Source: Candidatus Laterigemmans baculatus | GTDB taxonomy: Bacteria; Planctomycetota; Planctomycetia; Pirellulales; Pirellulaceae | Direction of reading: 5' to 3' | Assembly: GCF_010367455.1 (NCBI RefSeq) | Contig: NZ_WRPR01000016.1 | Coordinates: 1 to 64,000, forward strand | DNA: 64,000 nt | Shown here: positions 43,104-53,093 of the stretch, piece by piece | How positions within the stretch are numbered: the stretch's first letter is position 1 | Layout of the letters: the number at the start of each line of letters is the position of its first letter | Program-made: the position numbers and the translations under genes | The notes under the pieces: model-generated | What the model was told of the DNA's origin: nothing | Databases searched by the model: none | What the model saw: the letters and a program-made list of their open reading frames with translations, nothing else

Positions 43104-43580
43104 ATGTCTCGTGCGGAAGAGAACCGACGGCGTGCCGGCCGGTGGCGACGGTTTAGCGTCCGCTTTGTGCTCGCGATAACCGCTTGCTGCGCTGTGCTGC
43201 TGGGAATCTGGAATGCGTATTATGACGTGCCGGAAACGCACCAGATTCCGGCTTACGAAAAGGCACCTGGTACGCGAGCTCTCACCGCACCTGTCGGGCC
43301 GAATCAAATCCGCATCCGCTCGATCGCTCGCAACCGGCGGGATGGAAACATCGAACTTAGAGCTGGACCGGGACTGGCCCGATCCGGACCCTTTCCGCAT
43401 TCTGGTGTGATCGCCGCCAGCGGTCCGTGGCTGGACGTTTACCAGTTTGAGCTTGAGCCGGGAACCGACCGAGTCGAGATCATCGAGGCTCGCGTGTTCG
43501 ACCACGCCACTCGAACGATGCTCACCAGCGTGAGTCCCGCGTTCGGCTGGCAAACGATCCCGCCGGTGGTGACTCCCTAG
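43104..43580 (+). CDS. membrane-anchored hypothetical protein
   Basis: The 158-residue protein has a basic N-terminus and one transmembrane helix (FVLAITACCAVLLGIW), then an extracytoplasmic beta-rich domain (WLDVYQFELEPGTDRVEI). It uses the ATG at 43104; an upstream TTG is in frame but adds little. Similar in design to the gene at 41616. Function unknown. Confidence 0.55.
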   Translation: MSRAEENRRRAGRWRRFSVRFVLAITACCAVLLGIWNAYYDVPETHQIPAYEKAPGTRALTAPVGPNQIRIRSIARNRRDGNIELRAGPGLARSGPFPHSGVIAASGPWLDVYQFELEPGTDRVEIIEARVFDHATRTMLTSVSPAFGWQTIPPVVTP

Positions 43581-43739
43581 GATCCCCCCATCGGTTGACC
43601 TGCCCTTGCTGGCCGGCAAAAATTGTTGCCAACGCGTCCTCACCAATCGGCGGAAATAGCCTGTCACACACCAATCCCGCCGGGCCGTCCGCTATTCCTT
43701 GAATCGGGCGATTAATCACGCATCACGGAAGAACCCTGC

Positions 43740-44150
43740 ATGTCGCATACTGCCGAAGCGTCTGTCGTGAACGACTGTTCGCCCACGAACACGGAACCGT
43801 CAGTCATCGTACTGGCGAAGCGAGTCTTTAGGGATTGGGAACACTTACGCGTCTACTATGTCTTGATCCTTGGCGGATTTGCGATGCTTCTCGCGATTCC
43901 TGGTGCTATCCACAATGGATCCTACCTTCTCACACTTCGCGGCATCGTTGACATCGCCGAAGTCGGGATTGTCGCGAACATCTGTTACTTCACTGGGCCC
44001 ATATCTGAGACGTATGTCCGTTGGCTTGGGTATGAACAGAAATGGGTGCGATGGTTCCTTTTCGTAGGTGGGACGTTACTGAGCGTCGTGCAGGTTCTTT
44101 TCACGCTCGGTTCCGTTGTGGCTTCCGCTGCGGCATCAATACCAAACTGA
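43740..44150 (+). CDS. small three-helix membrane protein
   Basis: The 136-residue protein has three hydrophobic helices: VYYVLILGGFAMLLAIPGA, IAEVGIVANICYFTGPI and WFLFVGGTLLSVVQVLF. The ATG at 43740 is the natural start. No recognised family and no operon partner within 150 bases. Confidence 0.6.
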   Translation: MSHTAEASVVNDCSPTNTEPSVIVLAKRVFRDWEHLRVYYVLILGGFAMLLAIPGAIHNGSYLLTLRGIVDIAEVGIVANICYFTGPISETYVRWLGYEQKWVRWFLFVGGTLLSVVQVLFTLGSVVASAAASIPN

Positions 44151-44423
44151 AGCCACGGAAGCGCGGGTAAGCATCGCTCCTCGGATCGCCCAATCTCGCT
44201 AGCAGCCGTTCGTTGCAATGCCGCTGCCTGTCGGTGCGACGGTCCGCAAAATCCTGCCGCACTACGGGATTTGATTGACCCTCGGCTTGCTCCCGGTGAA
44301 AATGCGCTTCGATCGGGGTTCGCTAATTTTGAGATTAGCGGGTTGCCGGACGAGTCGGTGAGCGGGTCGGTCCGTCGCAGGGTCGGGCGAGTGCATTCTC
44401 AAAGCCGAGTGAGAGTCGAATCA

Positions 44424-45764
44424 ATGGGCAGCAATATTCGCATGGCTTCGCGGCGAAGTTTTCTGCAGGCTGGCGCATTGGGCGTAGGTGGGATCACGCT
44501 GAGCGATTTCTTCAAACTGAAAGCCGAAGGAGCGGTTCGCTCGTCCGCTGCCGGCCGGAGCGTGATTCTGTTTTGGCTCAGCGGTGGCCCCGGGCACATG
44601 GAAACTTGGGACCCCAAGCCGCTCGCTCCGGCGGAATATCGCGGACCGTTCGGAGCGATCGAAACCAGCGTGCCAGGGATCCAGTTCGGCGAACTGATGC
44701 CGGAGCAGGCACGTCTGGCTCATCACTTGGCAGTGGTGCGAACGGTCAACCACGGTTCGGGCGACCACACGAAAGGCAACCACTGGATGTTGACCGGCTT
44801 CGAGGGTCCTGCCTTCAACTCGCCGGATAACCGTCAGCAACGTCGGCCGGCGATGGGTTCGGTGGTGGCGCGGCTGCGTGGCGCGAACGAAGCGGGGATG
44901 CCACCCTATGCCGCGGTGCCGCATTTGCGCGGTGGCACCGACAACTTGTTCCATTACGCTGCCTACTTGGGTGGTGGTTGGAATCCATTTGTGGTGAATT
45001 CGGATCCCAGTGACGCCAAGTTCTCAGTCAGGGATCTGACGTTGGGGAAAGGATTGAGCTTGCAGAGGCTCTCGGACCGGCGCAGCTTGATGCAGTCGCT
45101 TGATACGTTTCGTGCATCTGCTGATCGACAGATGAGGGACATTGACGAGCATCAGCAAACCGCTGTCGATTTGCTGACCAGCAACCGTGCTCGTGACGCG
45201 TTTGACGTGTCGCGCGAAACAGAAGCATTGCGTGATCGGTACGGGCGGCACACCTTTGGCCAAAGCGCTTTAGTCGCGCGACGGCTGGTCGAACATGGGG
45301 TCTCGTTCGTCACCGTCAATTGTGTGCCGTGGGACCATCACGGCTCACCGGGACAATATAAAACGGAGGAAGGTGCGAGGCTCTTGATTCCACCACTAGA
45401 CCGGGCGATCGCGGCCCTCGTTGAAGATCTGATCGACCGAGGGCTGTACGACCAGACGCTGATCGTTGCGATGGGCGAGTTTGGGCGCACTCCTCGGATG
45501 AATGCCAATGCGGGACGTGACCACTGGGGCAATACGTTTAGCGTCCTCTTCGGCGGTGGTGGTTTGAGAATGGGTCAGACGATTGGTCGCTCCAGTCGCC
45601 GCGGCGAAGAGGTGGTGGAGCGCCCGGTGGATCCTCAGGATGTGGCTGCCACCATCTACCATCACCTGGGAATTGACGCCCAGGCCGCATCGTTCGTCGA
45701 CCATTCGGGGCGTCCACTCGCCGTGCTTGATCGAGGGCGACCCATCTCTGAGCTGCTGGGGTAG
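44424..45764 (+). CDS. DUF1501 family protein (Tat leader), second locus
   Basis: The 446-residue protein with a twin-arginine leader (ASRRSFLQAGALGVGGITL) has DUF1501 features: VILFWLSGGPGHMETWDPKP, DHTKGNHWMLTGF, and VAMGEFGRTPRMNANAGRDHW. Start at 44424; the open frame further upstream lacks a leader. Unlike the copy at 35994 there is no PSCyt/DUF1553 partner in the window next to it. An exported enzyme of unknown activity. Confidence 0.88.
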   Translation: MGSNIRMASRRSFLQAGALGVGGITLSDFFKLKAEGAVRSSAAGRSVILFWLSGGPGHMETWDPKPLAPAEYRGPFGAIETSVPGIQFGELMPEQARLAHHLAVVRTVNHGSGDHTKGNHWMLTGFEGPAFNSPDNRQQRRPAMGSVVARLRGANEAGMPPYAAVPHLRGGTDNLFHYAAYLGGGWNPFVVNSDPSDAKFSVRDLTLGKGLSLQRLSDRRSLMQSLDTFRASADRQMRDIDEHQQTAVDLLTSNRARDAFDVSRETEALRDRYGRHTFGQSALVARRLVEHGVSFVTVNCVPWDHHGSPGQYKTEEGARLLIPPLDRAIAALVEDLIDRGLYDQTLIVAMGEFGRTPRMNANAGRDHWGNTFSVLFGGGGLRMGQTIGRSSRRGEEVVERPVDPQDVAATIYHHLGIDAQAASFVDHSGRPLAVLDRGRPISELLG

Positions 45765-45821
45765 ACCCGCTTGGAGCGTGTCCTGCTCAAGCTGAGCAAC
45801 TGCGAAAGATACGGTTTCTTC

Positions 45822-48800
45822 CTATCGGTGAATGTTCGTGAAGTCAGCGAGCGTTGCCGAGAGATCCCACTCCAGTTCCAGGTGGCTCGAGAGGAGTGCG
45901 TCAACGGCAGCGGCCGGGGGCTCTTGGTGGCTCGAGCGGTGAGGCGAGGAGGGTAAAGGTGCAGTTGTAAGGGCGTGAGCACCTGCGACCGATGGCGTAT
46001 TGGTAGTCCCGTGCGCGATCGAAAAAGCCCCGCGGTCCATATCTTCGGATGGCTCCGCCGCATCCGACCGGGCGATGCTGGGTAGTTGGGTGGAGTCTCC
46101 CGCGGCGAGGGCGAAGAGTTCAGACCCCGGCGACGATGATCCGTCCGCTTCGGAAGCCTCGCCGGAAGGCCGGATGCGGTTAAGGCGATTGATCACTCGC
46201 AGGGCATCGAGCGGCGTCACCGATCCGTTGCCGTCAACGTCGATATAACGTGGCGGCGCATCCTGGGGCGGAGCTGGCGCCAGCGAACCCGCGCCGAACC
46301 GGTTCAAGTGGTTGATCACCACCAAGGCATCGAGTGGACTGACGGTGCCGTCGGCGTTCACGTCGTTGGGGTCTGGGTGGTACTGCCAAGGGGCTGCGTC
46401 GAGCACATCGATCTGCAGGATGATTGTTGCAAACGGTTGCTGAGAGTCCCGCGTCGTCGCAAGCACCGTCAACTCGAATTGCCCCGGACCCTGGGCCTCG
46501 CTTGGAGTCCAAACGAACTGGCCAGTCACTGGATCGATGCTGCTTCCCTCCGGAGCCTGCTCCAAGCTGAAGACCAGCGGTTCTGGCGGCTCCTGTTTGG
46601 GCTCGAGCGAAACCGCCAGCCGCTCTCCTTCTTCGACGCTATCGACGACCAGCTCGGGTGCGAATACCACGAACGCCGCCCGGTAATCGCCGCCGGGCAA
46701 CCCATCGCCCGACGGTGAAAATTCCCAGCCGTGAGGCGAGGCGTAACCGGCGATGTGCGTGTCCCGGTACTCGCCGTCGAGCAACCGGCCGTGGCGTGAG
46801 GTAATGCCTCCGGGACTGCCGTCCAACTCAATCAGATAATGACCGTTCACGAATTCAGTCGCCGGCTCAAACGTCGCGATTTTCCGCAACGGGTCCCAGG
46901 CAATCGTACCGTCTGCCTCACTCAGATACGAATCGTTCCCATCGAAGAAATCGGCATCCGGCGAATAGCGGACGCGGAAAGATTCCGGCGTCAGGCTGTT
47001 GGTGGCCAGCGACTCGCTAAAGGTTACCGCGATCGATTCAGGAGCCGTGGTGAGAGCCGTGTTTGGCTGGATGTTAAGATCTACGATCTGAAGATTTGCC
47101 GAGAGCGCATCCCGTGTCGACATCGCATGGTTCGAGTCCCACAGCAACTGAAACTCGTTGGCCGAATCGCCTTCTTCATACTGAACTCGAATGCGGTAGG
47201 TGCCTTGGTCGAGCCGTACAGACGCGGGGCCCGTTCGCGCCGCCTGTGGTGACCCCCAGTGGTTGCTTACCAGTTCAGGACCGGAAGCGTCGAATTCCCC
47301 ATCGCCATTGATGTCGATCCACAACCGGCTGCTGTCATCGCTGCGGGTGAAGAGTCTCGCTCCGCCGGCGGGGATCTCGATGGCACCATCCCACTGCACG
47401 GAGAAATTATCCCAATCGCTCTCGGTCCCGCCCGTGATTCCAACCCTACTGCGATCACCGAAGTCGGAATCGACGAAACTCAGGATTGGGTCGACGCGAG
47501 CCCCCGCGGCCGTCTGCGTGTATCGCCAATCCTCCTGCGTCTCGACACCTCGGAGGCTTTCATCAAAGTAGGTGCCAATTAAGCCTTGCCGCACTTTTTC
47601 CACTTGTCCGAACAGCGCCGACGCGGGCACAGCAACGCCCACGTTGAAGGTCTCCTCAAGCGTCAGCGAATGACCCGCAGCATCGAGCAAATCCGCTTCG
47701 AGGCGATACTGGTCCGGCTCCAGCACACCTCGTGAGTAAACGCGGAGGAGTGGATCCGACGTGCTTCCAATGCGATCGTAGACCACATCGACCGGGGCGA
47801 AGGTATCGTCCGCGGTGTCGAAGAGATCATCACCGCCAGCCCCTCGGAGGGTGAATTCCGTGGCATAGACCTCTAACACGTCCAGCTCGTCATCAAAATG
47901 AATTTCAAACAGGTCGCGGTCGTGTGGGTGCCGGTGGTGGGCGGCTTGGGTCACGACGGCTGGAGCGTCGTCTTGCGTCGCGACGAGGAATTGAGTCGTG
48001 AAATCACCCCCTGCAACATCGTCTCCGGAAACTTGAGGCCAGGTCAGAACGCCTTGAGTCTCGCCGTCGAGCCAATTCCCCTGGAGATCAGTGACTCCTT
48101 CACCGCCACTCTTCAAGGTGACGGTATAGCGATCCGGGACCAGCGTGGTGTCCGCCTTCCAAGTGATCGTGGAGGTGAGCGGATCGTAAACGGCTGTTCC
48201 CGGCTGGATGCCGGTGGCGTCCCCGGCAACGATTAGATTGTCTTCCGTCAGTGTGGAAGGATCGATCTGATCATTGACCCAGAAGACCAGCTGCCTCGTG
48301 CCGTCGATGGTCGCACCGCCATCGGGCCAAGAGGCAATGATTTTCGGCCCCGCGTCATCGAAAGCTCGCTCGGGAGTCACTTTCAGTCGATAGTTGCCGG
48401 CGGTGCCGAGTTCGCTGCGCACGCGCACGAAGTAGTCGCCTGAGTGGCCGAATGTATGCACCAGGTAGGGATCGACCGAAGCGATTCCCGTGTCGCGGTC
48501 TAGGGCATTCTGGCTGGAGGCGATCACGGCTCCGCTGCTGTCGAGCAATTCGAGCGTCGAATCTAGCGGAAACTGGAACTCGGCCGCCTCGATGTCGAAA
48601 GCGTATGACTCACCCGCTGCGGCAGTGATTTTGTAGAGATCCAGGTCGGTGGGACTCGACACCGCACCCACGACGACGGCTTGGTCGTTTCGGGGATCGG
48701 CGTCGGCCATCATCTCCTGGATGTATGGCATTAATCGCTGGGCCGACTCGAATTCGTCATTCGATTCGTCCTCCAGCGTGAATCGCCCGGCTTGCAGAAC

Positions 48801-50981
48801 CCAATCTAAATAGTTCCGTTCGTTCTGCAGCTTGGGCAGGGAGATCCTCGGGTCGCGGGAAATCCGGTTGTAACTGCCGACCGGGAAGTAGTGATCGTGG
48901 CCGCCGGAACTGGTCACCGCCAGAGGGTAGCGGGTCGAGGCCAAGCCGACGCCATATCCGCCCATCACGTAGGGCAGACCGAGCCACAGGTCGGACAACT
49001 GCTGCCAATCGGCTCCGCACGTTCCCGTGCCGCTGCCGCTCGGCTGGCGGTTACCGAATCCACCGCTACTGCGACCGTAGCATCCATCGTCGCTGGTCGT
49101 AAACTCCCAGGCGACATGCTCGGCGGGCCCAGGATCCATTTGCGTTAGATCGATTTGATAGATATCAAATTGCGATTCGAAAAAAGCTAGGAACGCATCC
49201 ACCTGCTCTGGTTTGCTATATCCGCTGTAGTCCTGATAGAACAGCGGAATATCGCGGTAGGTTGGAAACTCGCGAAGGGTTTGTGCGACCAGGTTGTAGG
49301 CGCCAAGCCCCTCCTCAGCCGTGGCCTGCACCGTGACGTAGTAGCGGCCTGTGGTTTCTGGTCGGTAGTGGTAGCGAGCCGTTGCGATGCGGCCCACCGT
49401 GGAATACTCGAGCGGTTGACCATGCTGGTTGTAAAGGGTGACGATGCGGTTTTGTGCCGCTAGATCGCCTGCGGGAGACTTGAGTGTGAAGCTGTAAAAG
49501 CCGGTGGCGGACAGGTCGACTGCGTACACATCCACGTCAGTTAGGCTGGAAAGAACTCCCACGCCGTCTTGGTGACGCCCGCACGCCACCGTGCCGGCCG
49601 AGTGAACTGAATCACTCCACAGCAGGTAGGCGTTGTTTCCGCCGCCACCCTCTTCGTACTGAATGCGGATGCGATAGGTGCCCACCGCAAGCGGCTCTGA
49701 GGATTCGCTTAACCGTGTGGCACCGCTGGTGCCCCAGTGATTATTGATGAATTCTTCACCGCTGGAATTAAAACTGCCATCGCCATCGATGTCGATCCAC
49801 ATTCGGCTACCGTCGTCGCTGGCCGTGTAGAGCTGCGTGCCTGCTTCGACGATGTGGATGAAGCCGTCCCACTGGACGGAGAACGAATTCCAATTCTGGT
49901 CGCTGCCACCGCTCAACTGAAGCGATTCGCGGTTACCCCAACCGTCTTGTGGGAAGTGCACCTTTGCGTCCACTCGCGTGCCGGCAACAACCTCGCTCAC
50001 GCGCCAATCGGTGCTGGTCGAGCCGCGGAGATTGCTGTTGAAATAGGACCCGGTTAACCCATGGGTGGCCGATCCGTCATCAGGCGTAAGGTACGCGCTG
50101 GGCACGACGTGGGGACCGAGGCTCATCAGCGTAGCCGCATCGAAGCTGTCACCGGTTTCCGCATCCAGCACCGGCTCGCTGGCTATCAGCAACTGGCCCA
50201 CATAAGCGCCGCTGAACGCGCCGCCGTTGCTGTGGATCCCGAGCACATAGGTTCCGGACTGAGCAATTTCTGCGGTCAGTCCAAGTCCCTCGATCCCTAC
50301 TTCGATAATTTGGCCGTCGGGCGTTTCCAGGGTCACCGATGGACTGGCACTGGGTTGTTCGGCAAAGTTGACAGCGACGGCTTGGCCGGCGGAAGCGTCG
50401 AACGAGTAGTAATCGACGTCGTCCGTGCCCGCGATCAAACCGCGAATTTGGGTCTCGCCGGGCAACGGATTGGCTGTCGCTGGCGTGTCGTTGCTTTCCG
50501 ACTCGGAAACGCCCTCGAAGGGGACAATGCTGGTCGCAATCTCGTAAGCACCCGTGACAGTCCCAAAAGGACTGTCAGCCGTCAGCCGCAGGAAGTAATT
50601 TCCTGAAGCCGTCGCGGTGAAGGAAAAGCTAGCTCCGGAGAGCGACCGACCCCTGACGCCACCATCTTCACCGAGGATCTCGATCGTCGGCCGGAAACCG
50701 GGCGATCCAGGAATTCCGCTCGCCGCATAGGCCAGCGTCAGGGTGTCGCCGGAGCTCAGCTCGACCCGAAAGTGATCCACGTCGTGCAGGTCGCGGATGC
50801 TGCCGGTCAACGTGTCATCGAGCGAGCTGAAGGCCGTACCCATCTCCGGGGAATAGTTTGGCTCGATCTCGGCCGCCAGCAGCATTCGCTTCTCGAGACG
50901 TTCGAACGCTCCAATTCGGCGGTGTCGGCGTGATCGATGGGCGATGGCTTGCCGAGGGCTCGGCAGGTGGCGTCGCATCAT
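45822..50981 (-). CDS. giant exported PA14/PPC/Ig-like protein with C-terminal dockerin pair
   Basis: The ~1,719-residue protein opens with a basic stretch and a LEPR-XLL-like motif (FERLEKRMLLAAE) used by planctomycetal secreted giants. In order: two PPC-like domains (about 45-265, each DVDHF/DVDYYSF-type), a PA14 domain (~300-440, LTGSYFNSNLRGS, LYTASDDGSRMWID), a middle region, a further PPC-like domain (~770-880), SbsA/Big_5-like Ig modules, a second PA14 (~1130-1270, LFTRSDDSSRLWID), a cadherin-like Ig (DPVTGQFVWTP), and two calcium-binding dockerin repeats (DVNADGTVSPLDALVVINHL, DVDGNGSVTPLDALRVINRL). Likely a surface adhesin or glycan-binding scaffold. The start at 50981 is favoured over 51029 but ambiguous. 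Confidence 0.82.
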   Translation of the reverse strand: MMRRHLPSPRQAIAHRSRRHRRIGAFERLEKRMLLAAEIEPNYSPEMGTAFSSLDDTLTGSIRDLHDVDHFRVELSSGDTLTLAYAASGIPGSPGFRPTIEILGEDGGVRGRSLSGASFSFTATASGNYFLRLTADSPFGTVTGAYEIATSIVPFEGVSESESNDTPATANPLPGETQIRGLIAGTDDVDYYSFDASAGQAVAVNFAEQPSASPSVTLETPDGQIIEVGIEGLGLTAEIAQSGTYVLGIHSNGGAFSGAYVGQLLIASEPVLDAETGDSFDAATLMSLGPHVVPSAYLTPDDGSATHGLTGSYFNSNLRGSTSTDWRVSEVVAGTRVDAKVHFPQDGWGNRESLQLSGGSDQNWNSFSVQWDGFIHIVEAGTQLYTASDDGSRMWIDIDGDGSFNSSGEEFINNHWGTSGATRLSESSEPLAVGTYRIRIQYEEGGGGNNAYLLWSDSVHSAGTVACGRHQDGVGVLSSLTDVDVYAVDLSATGFYSFTLKSPAGDLAAQNRIVTLYNQHGQPLEYSTVGRIATARYHYRPETTGRYYVTVQATAEEGLGAYNLVAQTLREFPTYRDIPLFYQDYSGYSKPEQVDAFLAFFESQFDIYQIDLTQMDPGPAEHVAWEFTTSDDGCYGRSSGGFGNRQPSGSGTGTCGADWQQLSDLWLGLPYVMGGYGVGLASTRYPLAVTSSGGHDHYFPVGSYNRISRDPRISLPKLQNERNYLDWVLQAGRFTLEDESNDEFESAQRLMPYIQEMMADADPRNDQAVVVGAVSSPTDLDLYKITAAAGESYAFDIEAAEFQFPLDSTLELLDSSGAVIASSQNALDRDTGIASVDPYLVHTFGHSGDYFVRVRSELGTAGNYRLKVTPERAFDDAGPKIIASWPDGGATIDGTRQLVFWVNDQIDPSTLTEDNLIVAGDATGIQPGTAVYDPLTSTITWKADTTLVPDRYTVTLKSGGEGVTDLQGNWLDGETQGVLTWPQVSGDDVAGGDFTTQFLVATQDDAPAVVTQAAHHRHPHDRDLFEIHFDDELDVLEVYATEFTLRGAGGDDLFDTADDTFAPVDVVYDRIGSTSDPLLRVYSRGVLEPDQYRLEADLLDAAGHSLTLEETFNVGVAVPASALFGQVEKVRQGLIGTYFDESLRGVETQEDWRYTQTAAGARVDPILSFVDSDFGDRSRVGITGGTESDWDNFSVQWDGAIEIPAGGARLFTRSDDSSRLWIDINGDGEFDASGPELVSNHWGSPQAARTGPASVRLDQGTYRIRVQYEEGDSANEFQLLWDSNHAMSTRDALSANLQIVDLNIQPNTALTTAPESIAVTFSESLATNSLTPESFRVRYSPDADFFDGNDSYLSEADGTIAWDPLRKIATFEPATEFVNGHYLIELDGSPGGITSRHGRLLDGEYRDTHIAGYASPHGWEFSPSGDGLPGGDYRAAFVVFAPELVVDSVEEGERLAVSLEPKQEPPEPLVFSLEQAPEGSSIDPVTGQFVWTPSEAQGPGQFELTVLATTRDSQQPFATIILQIDVLDAAPWQYHPDPNDVNADGTVSPLDALVVINHLNRFGAGSLAPAPPQDAPPRYIDVDGNGSVTPLDALRVINRLNRIRPSGEASEADGSSSPGSELFALAAGDSTQLPSIARSDAAEPSEDMDRGAFSIAHGTTNTPSVAGAHALTTAPLPSSPHRSSHQEPPAAAVDALLSSHLELEWDLSATLADFTNIHR

Positions 50982-51192
50982 TCGTTCATTCCAAACCGCA
51001 AGTGGAGCGTCAGCGAGGAGAGGGACCACCCCCGGCGTCCGGAGGAACCGGGGACCCCCAGTCTAATGTGCCGCACCACGAGTGACCACGCAGTTCGCCA
51101 GCAGAACTGGAGGCGAGAATCGCAGCCTCTGCCGCGTCGGAGTTCAGAGGGCCCCGCGTTGCCGTGAGTCGCTGGGGCGAAGGGGCGTGACG

Positions 51193-52398
51193 CTAATGGT
51201 CGCCACTGTCGACCGTTCCTGGCCTTCCGGCCTTCCAGCCCATCGCGTATTTCAGAACCGCAATGAGCAAGAGTAGGAGCAGCGAGTAGGTCCAGCTCCC
51301 CGTCGAATCGAACAAGCCGCCAAACACGACGGGACCGGTCGCGGCAACGGAGTAGCCGATCGATTGGGCCATGCCGGAGAGCTCCGTGGCAGTCTCGGCC
51401 GCATGCGACCGGAGGACGATGAACAGCAACGCCAATCCAAAGGATCCGCCCAGCACGAAACCGACTACCGAAACCCACAGCTCAGTAAGACCCAAGGCTG
51501 GAAACATCAATCCGACGAGCCCGATCGCCTCGCAGGTAGCCAAGCAGAGAACGATGCCGCGTTGATCTGGCCTGTTTCCGGCAAGCACGGGGACGCTCAG
51601 AGATCCCAAAATGCCGGTCGCCTGTGACAAGGACAGCATCCATCCCGAGTAAGCCGCGTCGTAGCCTCGGTCGATTAACACCGCCGGCAGCCATGCCAAA
51701 ACAACGTAGAACGTGAATGACTGAAGGCCCATAAACAGAGCCACACTCCAGGCGAGCTTTGAAGTCCCGAGATGCTTTATCGCCTCGGAAAAACTCCGTT
51801 TGTGCTCAAATCGCCTGAGCCGATTCACTTGGGGCCACCAGACTAGGGCGGCGAAGATGGCCGGCAGCGACCAGATACCCAATGCACCTTGCCAGCCCAA
51901 ACCAAAATCTCTGGCCAATGGAACGCTGACGCCAGCCGCAAGCGATGCACCCAATCCCATGGCGCTTGAGTAGCAGCTGGTAATGAAGCCTGCTCGAGAT
52001 GCAAAGCTGCGTTTGGCGATGCTGGGCAGCAAGACGTTTCCAAACGCAATCGCAATGCCTATCAGGAGCGTGCCCGCGTAGAGGGCGGCGATCCACCCGA
52101 CCGCACGCGTCGCAGCCCCGATCGCCAGCAAGGCCATCGCACCGAGCAGCGTGCCGCCGATTCCGAAGCGGCGTGTGAACAAGGGAGTCAGAGTCGACAC
52201 GACTCCGAACGCTAGCAACGGGAGTGTGGTTAGCAGACCGAGGTGAGAATTTGAAAGGCCTGTCGACTGCCGGATTTCATCGACCAGCGGACCGACGCTG
52301 GCCAGCGCCGGACGAAGGTTGACGGCAATAAGAAGAATACCGATGAACAGCAAACCATTCGCCGGCCGTGATGGATGCGTCGTTTTTGCTGGCACCAT
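51193..52398 (-). CDS. MFS transporter (CynX/NimT type)
   Basis: The 401-residue, twelve-helix membrane protein has the CynX/NimT-type N-terminus (LLIAVNLRPALASVGPL) and the loop 2 FTRRFGIGGTLLGAM. Members handle cyanate, nitroimidazole or related small solutes; substrate not resolved. Cytoplasmic loop ~210-230 is basic (RRFEHKRSF). It is divergent from genes on the right and unrelated to the giant protein downstream. Confidence 0.85.
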   Translation of the reverse strand: MVPAKTTHPSRPANGLLFIGILLIAVNLRPALASVGPLVDEIRQSTGLSNSHLGLLTTLPLLAFGVVSTLTPLFTRRFGIGGTLLGAMALLAIGAATRAVGWIAALYAGTLLIGIAIAFGNVLLPSIAKRSFASRAGFITSCYSSAMGLGASLAAGVSVPLARDFGLGWQGALGIWSLPAIFAALVWWPQVNRLRRFEHKRSFSEAIKHLGTSKLAWSVALFMGLQSFTFYVVLAWLPAVLIDRGYDAAYSGWMLSLSQATGILGSLSVPVLAGNRPDQRGIVLCLATCEAIGLVGLMFPALGLTELWVSVVGFVLGGSFGLALLFIVLRSHAAETATELSGMAQSIGYSVAATGPVVFGGLFDSTGSWTYSLLLLLLIAVLKYAMGWKAGRPGTVDSGDH

Positions 52399-52569
52399 GC
52401 ATTCAACGTTTCAGGTAGCGGCTCTCGGAATCATGGCCGAACCCAGGTTATAGCATAGTGCTTGGCGAGAGATAAGCAGCCGGCAGACTGCGACCGGCAG
52501 TGTTCAGCGTTGGGACTACTCGAGGAGGTGGATGGGGGATGGGCAGAGGGGAACGGTGAAAACAGTACC

Positions 52570-52725
52570 TCACGCCTGCGAACGTAACAGAATCGCCACG
52601 ATAGCGATCAGGATCAACACGAGTTGGCCAAGTAAGATCTCGCGGAGGCTGAATGCATGGGCCGTCCTCCGTCCTTCTGGAACGCGACAGTCCTCAAGGT
52701 GGTGGCTGGTGCTGCGAATCGACAT
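52570..52725 (-). CDS. 51-residue single-helix membrane protein
   Basis: The short minus-strand gene has a good ribosome-binding site (GAGG, 8-base spacing) before an ATG at 52725. It encodes a polar N-terminal half (HHLEDCRVPEGRR) and a strong C-terminal transmembrane helix (LLGQLVLILIAIVAILL). It sits in an otherwise empty spacer upstream of the MFS gene on the same strand. Too small for standard length cut-offs. Function unknown. Confidence 0.55.
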   Translation of the reverse strand: MSIRSTSHHLEDCRVPEGRRTAHAFSLREILLGQLVLILIAIVAILLRSQA

Positions 52726-53093
52726 GGATCTATCCTCGATGGCGGGAAAAAGCGAGGAACACTCCCGTAGTATCCGCTGTAGAGCTAAAGCAACGAAGGT
52801 GCCGGGCGCTCAGCCGAGCCCGGTCGTTCCCTGATCCATAAGGAATTGCACAGAATCGTGCAGCATGGTTCGCTTCCGAAGCCGTCGTCGAGTGTCAACT
52901 CGGGGATAAAGCGTCAACCCGCGCTGACGTCAGCCGTTGTGGAAGGGCGGGGGAGCACAAGGGGATTCGAGGCCCGAGTCACGATCGCGGTCGGCCCGCC
53001 GTCGACCAAACCCCGCTGCTTTTGCGACGCGGGTGGGGCTCGCATTAAAATGCGTCTTAGTACGCGAGGCTTTTTTCACGGTATGACCAAGCG
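52726..53093. other. promoter-side spacer of the two-component system
   Basis: No gene is seen on either strand. The spacer serves the plus-strand sensor kinase at 53094 and the minus-strand 51-residue gene. No sigma-54 -24/-12 box was convincing by eye. Confidence 0.4.
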
